Positions 44,052 to 51,075 of a DNA stretch of 64,000 nucleotides are shown here, piece after piece (within the stretch, counting starts at the first letter, position 1; each line of letters starts with the position of its first letter). Origin of the DNA: Pseudomonadota bacterium. GTDB lineage: Bacteria; Desulfobacterota; Binatia; Binatales; Binataceae. The stretch spans positions 186,001-250,000 of the forward strand of contig JAJPHZ010000035.1 in the NCBI GenBank assembly GCA_021325025.1. Reading direction: 5' to 3'. The translations under genes and the position numbers were made by a program. The notes under the pieces were generated by a model. That model searched no databases and was not told where the DNA came from. It saw only the letters and a list, made by a program, of their open reading frames with translations.

Positions 44052-44069
44052 CGCGCTTCCTCCCCTGCC

Positions 44070-45173
44070 CTAACGGTCCTCGCCCAGCGCCACCGCGACA
44101 CCGCCGCTGCGCAGCGATTGCTGCGCCGCTTCCAACACCGCCACTACGCGCAGCCCGTTGAGGCCGTCGGTGACGGGGGTGTGATTGTGGCGGATACAGT
44201 CGACGAAGTGCTCGCATTCGCGCTTGATCGGCTCGATCTCCTCGATGCGCGGGATGTGGATGTCGCCGTAGCGGTAGGCGTATTGGAACTCGCCGTAGTT
44301 GTCGTAATAGGGTTGTACGCTGACACTGCGGTCGTAGATGCGGACCTTCTCCTGCAGGGCAGTGTCGTCGTACACCAGCATCCGGCGCGAACCGACGATG
44401 GTGGTGCGGCGGATCTTGTTGGGATCAAGCCAGCTCACGTGCACGAACGCGATCACGTTGCGCGGCAGGTAAAGCGTGATCAGGGCGACGTCCTCGATTT
44501 CGCGCCGGTAATGGCTTTGCCCCTGGCAGGACACCGCCTCAGGCATCTGACCCAGCAGCATCAAGATGATCGAGATGTCATGGGTGGCGAGATCCCACAC
44601 CACGTTGACATCCTGTTGGAAAAGGCCCAGGTTGGCGCGCACCGAGCTGATGTAGAGTACCTCGCCGATTTCGCCGGCTGAGATCAACTCATGCAGTTTG
44701 AGCACCGGCGCGCTGTATTCGAAGGTGTGCCCCGCCATCAGCACGCGATCGCGCAGCCGCGCCAGACGCACCAAATCGGCGGCCTCGGCCCGCGACATGG
44801 CCAGCGGCTTTTCCACCACTACGGCCTTGTCAGCCTGTAAACAGCGCCTGGCCAACTGGTAGTGAGTGCTGACCGGAGTGGCGATTACCACGCCGTCGAT
44901 GTTTGAATCATGCAGGACGTCCTCGAATTTCTGCGTGACCTCAACGCCGGGATAGAGATTTTTGACGTGCTCCAGCCGCTCGGCGCTTAAATCGCACGCC
45001 ACCAGGCGGCGCGCGCATCGCAGCGAGCAAAAGTTGCGAATCCAGTTGGGACCCCAGTAGCCCATCCCGACCACCGCCAGACCGTGCAGCGGGCGGGCGG
45101 GCGCGGGTGCCTGCTTGACCGAGCCGTTAGCCGGCACCAGAGTCCCGTTCAAATCAGCGATTTCCAGCTTCAT
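44070..45173 (-). CDS. Gfo/Idh/MocA-family sugar oxidoreductase (WbpB/WlbA-like)
   Basis: A 367-aa NAD-dependent oxidoreductase. The Rossmann motif GMGYWG is at 36-41 and the EKPLA motif is near residue 120. In the WbpB/WlbA branch the enzyme oxidises C3 of UDP-N-acetyl-glucuronate, giving the ketone for the aminotransferase. The genes for the next two steps follow directly. The UDP-GlcNAc 6-dehydrogenase (WbpA) of that pathway is not in the window. GAGGAGGTG lies before the ATG at 45173, which overlaps the preceding stop by 4 bp. Confidence 0.88.
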   Translation of the reverse strand: MKLEIADLNGTLVPANGSVKQAPAPARPLHGLAVVGMGYWGPNWIRNFCSLRCARRLVACDLSAERLEHVKNLYPGVEVTQKFEDVLHDSNIDGVVIATPVSTHYQLARRCLQADKAVVVEKPLAMSRAEAADLVRLARLRDRVLMAGHTFEYSAPVLKLHELISAGEIGEVLYISSVRANLGLFQQDVNVVWDLATHDISIILMLLGQMPEAVSCQGQSHYRREIEDVALITLYLPRNVIAFVHVSWLDPNKIRRTTIVGSRRMLVYDDTALQEKVRIYDRSVSVQPYYDNYGEFQYAYRYGDIHIPRIEEIEPIKRECEHFVDCIRHNHTPVTDGLNGLRVVAVLEAAQQSLRSGGVAVALGEDR

Positions 45174-45949
45174 TGCCACCTCCTCGAAAGAACATTGGCC
45201 CACGGGCGCAGCGGGGCCGGCAGCTCCGGCACACCGTTGAGAATCACTCCCGCCACGGTGCGGGAGGCCGCCTTGAGAGCCGCGGCCGTGGTGGCCAGTT
45301 CGTCGCGCTCGGTCGCACCATAACGGGCCACCACGATGATCGGGTCGGCCGGACGGGCCAGTGCCAGCAGCCGGCCGTCAAGACGCACCACGCCAAGGTC
45401 GACCACGGTCAGCAGAAAGCCGTCGAGCAGCGCCTCATAAGCCTGCGCGTCGCCGGGTTTGAGCGCCGCGGTCATCGGCAGACAACTGGCCAGTTCCAGG
45501 CGCGGCATCGCGGAGGGCCGCACCACGAATTGATCGCCCAGGAGCAGCGGTGCATTGGAACCGGGCAGGGGCGGAAACATCTTGTGCAGGGCGGGCTTGC
45601 GCAAATGCGCATCCACCAGCAAGGTTCTCAAACCCAGGCGCTGGCTCAGATCCAGCGCCAGACCCACCGCGACGGTGGAGGCGCCGTCGCCCGGGCGGCA
45701 TCCGGTGACCAGCAACCGCACGCTCTGGCCGACGCCCGCCAGCGGCGCGACGCGCTCGTTCAACACCTGCAGCGAGCGGGTGCGGGCGGCTTCAAATGGA
45801 GTGCGGGCCTGGCCCAAGACAGGAATCGGCGCCAGCGCGCCGGCCGAATCGGAGCCGGACTCGATGACGGTTTCCGCTTCCCGGCAGCGCTCATCCCATA
45901 GCGGCGCCTTGCCGTTGCGGCCGCGACGCAGTATTTCGGAGTAGTTCAT
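45170..45949 (-). CDS. Degenerate BY-kinase/CpsD-like protein
   Basis: A 259-aa protein with the fold signature of the cytoplasmic half of bacterial tyrosine autokinases that control chain length with Wzz. The P-loop region reads VTGCRPGDGAST, with Ala90 where the essential Walker A Lys should be. Walker A' reads LVDAHLRKP (VDADLRRP is usual), and no C-terminal tyrosine cluster exists. It therefore probably does not phosphorylate itself, though it could still bind the co-polymerase. It lies between the ATPase gene and the sugar-modifying genes, overlapping the latter by 4 bp. Confidence 0.78.
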   Translation of the reverse strand: MNYSEILRRGRNGKAPLWDERCREAETVIESGSDSAGALAPIPVLGQARTPFEAARTRSLQVLNERVAPLAGVGQSVRLLVTGCRPGDGASTVAVGLALDLSQRLGLRTLLVDAHLRKPALHKMFPPLPGSNAPLLLGDQFVVRPSAMPRLELASCLPMTAALKPGDAQAYEALLDGFLLTVVDLGVVRLDGRLLALARPADPIIVVARYGATERDELATTAAALKAASRTVAGVILNGVPELPAPLRPWANVLSRRWQ

Positions 45950-45957
45950 AATCGCAG

Positions 45958-47367
45958 CTATTCCACGTCACTGTCGTCGATCGGTTTTGAGCTCGCGTCC
46001 GAAGAGCGCGGCAGATAGACGAATTCCCCCGGATAAATCCGCGCGGCATCTTTAATCTGCGGGTTAAGCCGCATCAGACGGTGCACACCGGCGGTCGTGC
46101 CCAAATGACGCATGGCGATGCCGCCCAAGGTGTCGCCGGGAGCGACGATCACATATTGGGAACCTGAACCCACGGGCGGCGCGGCCGAGGCCGGAGCGGA
46201 TTCTGCCGCCACGGGCTTTTCCACGGTGCTTTCGCCGGCCGACTCGACCGCACTGGCGGGCACATCTTCCGCCGCCCGCAGCGAATCGCTAGCCGCGTGG
46301 GGACGCAAAGGCGCGGCCGAGCGCGTTGTGGCGGTTATCGAATCGAGCTCGACCACCGGCACGGTGTCGGTCACCGTTACCGGGTGCATGGCCCAGGCAC
46401 GTGCGTGGCGTACCGGGGCGCGGTTCATCATCAGATGCCCGCTGGCGAACCCTGCAACGCCCAGCAGACCAAGTCCCAGCACCGGCCATAGCAAGCGTAC
46501 TCCCTGGCGCAGACGCGCGACCAACCAGGGGACGGCGCGATCATGGCGGCCCACGGGCTCCGAAGCGGCGTAGTCCGCCGCCACTTCCCGCGCCATCGCC
46601 AAACTGACGCGCCGTGCCGCGCTGGAATACGCCAGCAACAGGGAGTTATGGCACAGGGCATTGATGCGGCGCGGAATGCCCGCGCTGTGGCGCACGATAT
46701 GGCTGAGCGCGCGGGGAGCGAAAATCCGCTCGGTCGCGGCGCCGCTCAGGCGCAAGCGATGCTCGATGTATTGGCGGCATTCCAGCGGCGTCAGCGGCAG
46801 CAGGACCGCGCGCGCGCCGATGCGTTCATTGAGGTGGCGCATCGCGGGGTTGGCCAGCCGGCGCGCCAATTCATATTGGCCGGCCAGCACGATCTGAGCC
46901 GCCTTGCGCCCGTGGCGCTCAAGGTTGGAGAGCAGACGGAACTCTTCCAGGGCGTCGTCGCTTAAGGTCTGCGCTTCATCGATCAGGATCGCGATACGCT
47001 GGTCGAGCGGCAGATCCAGCGCGTATTGGGCAAACGCATTGAGCATCGAGGCCTTGCCGCCGCCGCGTCCGCCGCGCACTCCGAGCTGGCTTAAAATGGT
47101 GCCCAGCAGTTCGTTGAAACTGAGCTTGGGATTGCCCAGGTAGACGGCGCGCACCTCCCGGTATTGACGCGCGAGCAGGGCGCAAACCAGGGTGGTCTTA
47201 CCGGTACCGCTGTCTCCGATGAGCAGGGTCAGACCGCTGGGTTCGTGCAGCAGGCCCCATTCCAGCGCCGCCAAGGCGTCGCGATGGGTACGGCTCATGA
47301 ACAGCGCCATCGGCGACGCGGTAAATTGAAAGGGCGGCGCGCTCAGACCGAAATGCTCCAGGTACAT
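45958..47367 (-). CDS. ExeA/GspA-like AAA ATPase with C-terminal LysM domain
   Basis: A 469-aa inner-membrane protein. The cytoplasmic AAA domain has Walker A GDSGTGKTT at 51-59 and Walker B LIDEA at 128-132, and opens MYLEHFGLSAPPFQFT as ExeA-type ATPases do. A membrane segment follows near 291-310, then a Ser/Ala/Pro-rich spacer and a LysM domain (about 406-455, YVIVAPGDTLGGIAMRHLG) that would bind peptidoglycan. A related ATPase is a standard member of XrtA-type exopolysaccharide loci. It may open a passage through peptidoglycan for the export channel. It starts 2 nt after the Wzz-like stop. Confidence 0.9.
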   Translation of the reverse strand: MYLEHFGLSAPPFQFTASPMALFMSRTHRDALAALEWGLLHEPSGLTLLIGDSGTGKTTLVCALLARQYREVRAVYLGNPKLSFNELLGTILSQLGVRGGRGGGKASMLNAFAQYALDLPLDQRIAILIDEAQTLSDDALEEFRLLSNLERHGRKAAQIVLAGQYELARRLANPAMRHLNERIGARAVLLPLTPLECRQYIEHRLRLSGAATERIFAPRALSHIVRHSAGIPRRINALCHNSLLLAYSSAARRVSLAMAREVAADYAASEPVGRHDRAVPWLVARLRQGVRLLWPVLGLGLLGVAGFASGHLMMNRAPVRHARAWAMHPVTVTDTVPVVELDSITATTRSAAPLRPHAASDSLRAAEDVPASAVESAGESTVEKPVAAESAPASAAPPVGSGSQYVIVAPGDTLGGIAMRHLGTTAGVHRLMRLNPQIKDAARIYPGEFVYLPRSSDASSKPIDDSDVE

Positions 47368-47369
47368 GC

Positions 47370-48887
47370 CTACTCCTGGTTAAGTTCCCGCAACTGCGCG
47401 ATAGTCTTAAGCCCGCTCACCGCATTGACCGCGGCCGGGGAGTAGATGCGTGGGTCCAACAGTTCCTCCAACCAGCCGACGCCCACCGCACATCCCAGGG
47501 CCAGCAACACGCCCACCGCGAGGTTCAGCGGCACGATCGGATAGACCGGCGCGGCGGGAAAACTGGGCGGTTCGGCGACGCTGACATTGAGGATTTTGGA
47601 GCGATTGAGCGCACCCGCCGCACGCGCTTCCTCCCCGCGCCGCAGATAGGAGATGTAGGCCTGCTTTTCGGTATCGACCATGCGTTGCAGCCGGTCGTTC
47701 TCGACGCTGGCGTTGAGCAATTCGCGCACCTGCGCCTGCGCCTTGGCGATCTGCTCCTGCTGCGCGATCTGGGTGGCCTTAAGCGACGCCGCCAGGGCTG
47801 TGGCCTGCTGCAATTCGGTGTCCAACTGCAACCAGACCGGATTGAGGTCGGTGCTCTGCTCCTGCACCTCGGTATGTTTCTCGCGGTCCAGGATGCGATG
47901 GGCCGCGGCCAGCCGTGCGTCGATTTCCTTCATCCGTTCGCTGTCGGGCTGATAGCGGGTCAGCAGTTCGGCGCGTTCGGCTTCCAGTTGCAGGACCTGC
48001 GGTTTGAGTTGCTGCAGCGCCATGTTCTGCACCACCTTGACTTCCTTGCCGACCCGTTTGGGAGTGGAAGAAACCTCGGCGCTCAGCACGGCGGCGCGCC
48101 GTTGGGCGGCGGCCAGGTCAGCGGCGGTCTTGGACGCGTCGTTTTGCAATTGCGCAATCCGCGTGATCAGCGCCTGCTTCTGCTCGGACGGATTGGCAAT
48201 TCCGGTCTGCACCTGGTAGGCACGCAACTGTTCTTCGGCGGCGCGCAGGCGCCCTTGCAGGATGTCGGCCTGTTTTTGAAAAAACCGCTCCGCCTGCGGG
48301 TCGTGAGACATGCTGCTGTGGAATTCCTGGTACTTGTCGATCAGCCGTTCCAGGAAATCGTGGGACCACTTGGGGTCATGCGAGCTGAAACTGACTTCAA
48401 TCACGTTGGAGCGCTTGATGACGTAAGAGGAGAAATGGCGCTCGATGTGATGCGCCCATTGCGCGCGCGGGCTTTCAGAGGCCGCCCCGTGCACCAGCTC
48501 GTACAGCCGGCTGGGCAGGTCCAGCACCGATTCCACGACCGCCCTCAAACTGCCGCCGGCGCCGGGCTTGGGCTCGCTCAGGCCATCGAGCGCCTGCTGG
48601 AAGAGGTAGTCCGAAGAAATCAGCTCGCGTTCGGAATTGAGGTCCTCCTCGGTAACCGCATTGGCGACTACCGCGCGCTGATTGGGGCCGTTGTCGTTCA
48701 AGGCCGGAGAAACGAGTAACTGGGCGCGATTGTCCTGGATCAGGATCTTGGCGGTGGAGCGGTAGGTCGGCGGCCAGACAAAAGTCGCGACCAGGACCGC
48801 GGCCCCAATCGCCACCGCGACCTCGGCCATGATCACCCGTCGGCGCACTGCAAACTGCAGCCACTGGTCGAAAGAAAAGTCACGCAT
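47370..48887 (-). CDS. Wzz/GumC-type polysaccharide co-polymerase
   Basis: Sets chain length and links polymerase to export channel. The 505-aa protein has an N-terminal membrane segment (about 18-38), a long periplasmic coiled-coil region (about 190-410) and a C-terminal membrane segment preceded by the Pro-rich EPPSFPAAPVYPIVPLNL motif. There is no fused kinase domain; the degenerate kinase-like protein two genes downstream may fill that place. The ATG at 48887 has GGGGTGAGG upstream. It follows the Wza-like gene by 19 nt. Confidence 0.92.
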   Translation of the reverse strand: MRDFSFDQWLQFAVRRRVIMAEVAVAIGAAVLVATFVWPPTYRSTAKILIQDNRAQLLVSPALNDNGPNQRAVVANAVTEEDLNSERELISSDYLFQQALDGLSEPKPGAGGSLRAVVESVLDLPSRLYELVHGAASESPRAQWAHHIERHFSSYVIKRSNVIEVSFSSHDPKWSHDFLERLIDKYQEFHSSMSHDPQAERFFQKQADILQGRLRAAEEQLRAYQVQTGIANPSEQKQALITRIAQLQNDASKTAADLAAAQRRAAVLSAEVSSTPKRVGKEVKVVQNMALQQLKPQVLQLEAERAELLTRYQPDSERMKEIDARLAAAHRILDREKHTEVQEQSTDLNPVWLQLDTELQQATALAASLKATQIAQQEQIAKAQAQVRELLNASVENDRLQRMVDTEKQAYISYLRRGEEARAAGALNRSKILNVSVAEPPSFPAAPVYPIVPLNLAVGVLLALGCAVGVGWLEELLDPRIYSPAAVNAVSGLKTIAQLRELNQE

Positions 48888-48906
48888 ATCGCCAGTCCTC
48901 ACCCCG

Positions 48907-49674
48907 CTAAAGCGCCGGCACCGGCACTGACATGTACGGCGGGAAGGGCAGCAGCCCCTGGATATACTGTTTGACGAACAGGTCGACGTTGGCGATCGGG
49001 CTGCGCGGCACTACCAGCACGTCGGAGGGCAGCAGCGCCACGTCGTCGACACCTTTGCCGCTGTTGGCCGCCTGCAGGTCGATCTTCATGCCGTGCGGAT
49101 TGCCGCAGGCGTCGCGGCGGATCAGCACAGTGCTGTCGGCCCCGCCGTTTTCGGTAACGCCGCCCGCCTCCGCGATCGCCTGCAAAGCGGTTTCGCCCGG
49201 CTGCAGGGGGAAGGCGCCCGCATGAGCCACCTGCCCTTGCACATAGACCCGCCACGTCGGGCTGTTCTTGACGTGCACGGCCGCGCCCGGATTGCGCAGC
49301 TCGCGGCGATAGGCCTGATCGAGCCGTTGCGCAAACTGCTCCGGCGTCAGACCGGCGGCGGGCAGCGAGCCGACCAGATCGAGGCTGACATTTCCGTCGG
49401 GACGCACCGTGACGTCGCGGTTGAATTCCGGGTTGAGATAGAAGTCGAGCTGCAATTCGTCGCCGGGCCTGATGATATAGTTGCCCTGTTCGGCCTCCTG
49501 CGCCGCCAGCATCGCGGCTGGCGGACAGGTGCTCTTGCGTGCCGCGGCGCTTGCGACCAGATCGCCGCGTTCAGCCGTGCTCGCGCATCCGGCCAGCAAC
49601 ACCGCGGCAAGCACGACGCCAAGACTTGCTTTCAGCAAACCATCTGTGAGCCGAACCGACGCGCCCGGAATCAT
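48907..49674 (-). CDS. Wza-like outer-membrane polysaccharide export lipoprotein
   Basis: Forms the export channel for the polymer. The 255-aa protein has a signal peptide with lipobox LAGC (Cys30), then the Poly_export domain starting YIIRPGDELQLDFYLNPE and a SLBB domain (WRVYVQGQVAHAGAFPLQPG). It is shorter than E. coli Wza (about 380 aa) because it has one SLBB domain. GGAGGG precedes the ATG at 49674, and a 7-bp hairpin overlaps that site. It is the first gene of the minus-strand EPS run and is preceded by a leader of about 700 nt that contains the repeated RNA-like element. Confidence 0.92.
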   Translation of the reverse strand: MIPGASVRLTDGLLKASLGVVLAAVLLAGCASTAERGDLVASAAARKSTCPPAAMLAAQEAEQGNYIIRPGDELQLDFYLNPEFNRDVTVRPDGNVSLDLVGSLPAAGLTPEQFAQRLDQAYRRELRNPGAAVHVKNSPTWRVYVQGQVAHAGAFPLQPGETALQAIAEAGGVTENGGADSTVLIRRDACGNPHGMKIDLQAANSGKGVDDVALLPSDVLVVPRSPIANVDLFVKQYIQGLLPFPPYMSVPVPAL

Positions 49675-49680
49675 TCGCCC

Positions 49681-49702
49681 TCCAAAAACAGCTGCGCTTT
49701 TG
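49681..49702 (-). promoter_or_regulatory. RBS-overlapping hairpin before the Wza-like gene
   Basis: On the transcript TCCAAAA (49702-49696) pairs perfectly with TTTTGGA (49687-49681) around an 8-base loop. The 3' arm includes the GGA of the GGAGGG ribosome-binding site of the gene starting at 49674, so the fold could lower initiation at the first EPS gene. Confidence 0.4.
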
Positions 49703-50091
49703 GACCATCAAAGGCCGAACAGGACGGCCTGAACCAACGAGTTCACGACCGCCGCAACCCTCCGCAAGAGCAGTGCCACGATGAAAGGGCTAGAAAATCC
49801 GCCGGTTTTCGATTGGCCCGATGCAGGATCTGCACGGTCCCCTGCAAAAGGTCCAATGTAGAAATTACTGCCGTCCAAGTCCGGGGCGGAAGAACGGCCT
49901 CACATCAGCAGGCTAAGAAGGAGGGGAAATGCGCCTGAGCAGGACTCTTGATTAAAGCCAGCCGGGATCCGGCGCGGGCAAAATGGACCCGACACCACGG
50001 CGGGTGGGATAAAAGCGGCCGCGCCGTAGCTGAAGCACCATCACAGCGCCGGCCTCAGGGCCAGGACCGAAATTGCAATCGCCCTGTGCAC

Positions 50092-50124
50092 CCGCAACCA
50101 GTGTTGAGTACTTACTGGTTGCGG
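50092..50124. repeat. Perfect 11-bp inverted repeat in the EPS leader
   Basis: CCGCAACCAGT (50092-50102) and ACTGGTTGCGG (50114-50124) flank an 11-base loop. It lies between the leader element and the first EPS gene. It could be an attenuator hairpin in the transcript or a dimeric operator in DNA; no T-run follows on the minus strand. Confidence 0.6.
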
Positions 50125-50128
50125 ATGG

Positions 50129-50215
50129 CTATCTGCTATTCGGCCAGTACCGTAATTCCCCAATCCAACCCGAAGCGAACCAGGCTCCGGGTTGGTTTGA
50201 GGAGCGTAACACCAT
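50129..50215 (-). CDS. Possible 28-codon leader ORF
   Basis: An ATG at 50215, preceded by TAAGG 6 nt upstream, opens a 28-codon frame (MVLRSSNQPGAWFASG...) that ends in TAG at 50129. It begins 12 nt after the hairpin that ends the right leader copy, in the same relative place as the GH5-like start in the left copy. It has no recognisable motif. It may be a regulatory leader peptide or chance. Confidence 0.3.
   Translation of the reverse strand: MVLRSSNQPGAWFASGWIGELRYWPNSR
50165..50195. repeat. 8-bp inverted repeat in the EPS leader
   Basis: CCAACCCG (50165-50172) and CGGGTTGG (50188-50195) flank a 15-base loop within the possible leader ORF. It is another strong hairpin in the long leader before the EPS operon. 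Confidence 0.45.
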
Positions 50216-50226
50216 AATTGCCTTAG

Positions 50227-50264
50227 GTGGGCCCGGTTTCTCTCCCTTGACGGGCCGCGACCAC
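50227..50264 (-). promoter_or_regulatory. Terminal hairpin of the right leader copy
   Basis: On the transcript GTG (50264-50262), a 5-nt bulge and GGCCCG (50256-50251) pair with CGGGCC-CAC (50235-50227). It corresponds to the start-codon hairpin of the left copy: the shared CTCG/CGAG stem there is CCCG/CGGG here, a U-A to C-G compensatory change. It ends just before the TAAGG of the small leader ORF. Confidence 0.45.
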
Positions 50265-50359
50265 AAAGCGACAATTGAGATTGCCAGCCTCGATTGTGTC
50301 CGTAGTGCTCGGGCACGTCAGGTGAACCCCGGTGCGGGCGGCCAACGCCCGCGCCGGGT
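50246..50359 (-). promoter_or_regulatory. Candidate structured cis-regulatory RNA, right copy
   Basis: The inverted second copy (114 nt) of the element at 26138-26252. It is transcribed toward the Wza-like gene about 570 nt away, the first gene of the EPS run. The GC-rich first hairpin is kept with one C-A mismatch. The GAGCACTACGGACA and GAGGCTGGCAATCTC blocks are identical, and the inner GACACAAT/ATTGTC stem is kept. The long-range pairing CGAGCAC with GTGGTCG has one mismatch in this copy. Placement upstream of the major EPS transcript supports a role in its control. Confidence 0.6.
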
Positions 50360-50411
50360 AATTTTTTTCAGTCCAGCATCAGGAAGAGCATCGGCCGGAC
50401 CAAGAGTCGGC

Positions 50412-50436
50412 GCGAACGCCGACCGCGGATATCCGC
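50412..50436. repeat. Palindrome and UUCG-type hairpin upstream of the right leader copy
   Basis: GCGGATATCCGC (50425-50436) is a perfect 12-bp palindrome. Next to it, read on the minus strand, GTCGGCG-TTCG-CGCCGAC forms a hairpin with a UUCG tetraloop. Similar but imperfect sequence precedes the left copy around 26040-26060. These could be part of the RNA or regulator sites near the promoter. Confidence 0.45.
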
Positions 50437-50640
50437 TCTTCCATCTCCAAACGTCTTTCCAGGTCCGGCATCTGCCGTGGGCAGCTACCCACACAAACGC
50501 CTGGCAAATTCACTTTTTCACCGCGGTGCGCGGTGCCGCGGCTGCCGGGTGAGGCGGAAGAATCGCAGAGCGGGTACATACGGAGGACCCGGCAAATCTG
50601 AAGCGTGAGACTGAGCGGCCGCGCCTGCAAACCCAAACAC

Positions 50641-50830
50641 TCGCCTATAGAGTATAAGTAATGAATAAAACGTTTTGTAATTGTGACATAGAATTAATAA
50701 GTTTTATCCACAGCCTATAACTTCATGGAAAATGCAGTTAGCTTCAAAACCTAGAAGTATACCTACAAACCTGCACTTATCAAGCGATTCTTGACAGGAA
50801 ATCATGCGGCAAATACACGATCTGCTGCAA
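50641..50830. other. AT-rich segment with a DnaA-box sequence and promoter-like elements
   Basis: About 190 bp with composition far more AT-rich than the rest of the window. It contains AAAACGTTTT (50667-50676), a perfect DnaA-box sequence TTATCCACA (50704-50712), and on the plus strand TTGACA (50792-50797) followed after 17 bp by TACACG. There is no gene in it. It separates the EPS leader from the nitroreductase gene and probably contains promoters; see the findings for the origin question. Confidence 0.5.
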
Positions 50831-51075
50831 GAGTTTCATGCCTGACCATGCACTATTTGCATGGTCGCGGAGCCGTGCGTCATCATACTTCCATAGCCGG
50901 GGTCGAAACCGAAGCAAATTGAAGAGCTGCACTTGGGCAACGCACCCTTTCGGCTGGCCCGGTGGCCGCTTACACGGGCCGATTGCGCTCTTACGGCCCG
51001 AAGACCGATACGCTAGGATGGGCCGGCAAAAGGATCGCGCAGTCCCTGGAAAGCCGGGTTGGCGGAGGATGAAAC

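Noticed and set aside
50246-50359. Assignment of the repeated element to a c-di-GMP-I (GEMM) riboswitch
   Set aside because: The GEMM core blocks (GACGCAAAGCC and GGUAGC-like) are absent in both copies.
50704-50712. Replication origin at the DnaA-box sequence
   Set aside because: Only one perfect box, and no dnaA, dnaN, gidA or parAB gene in the window.
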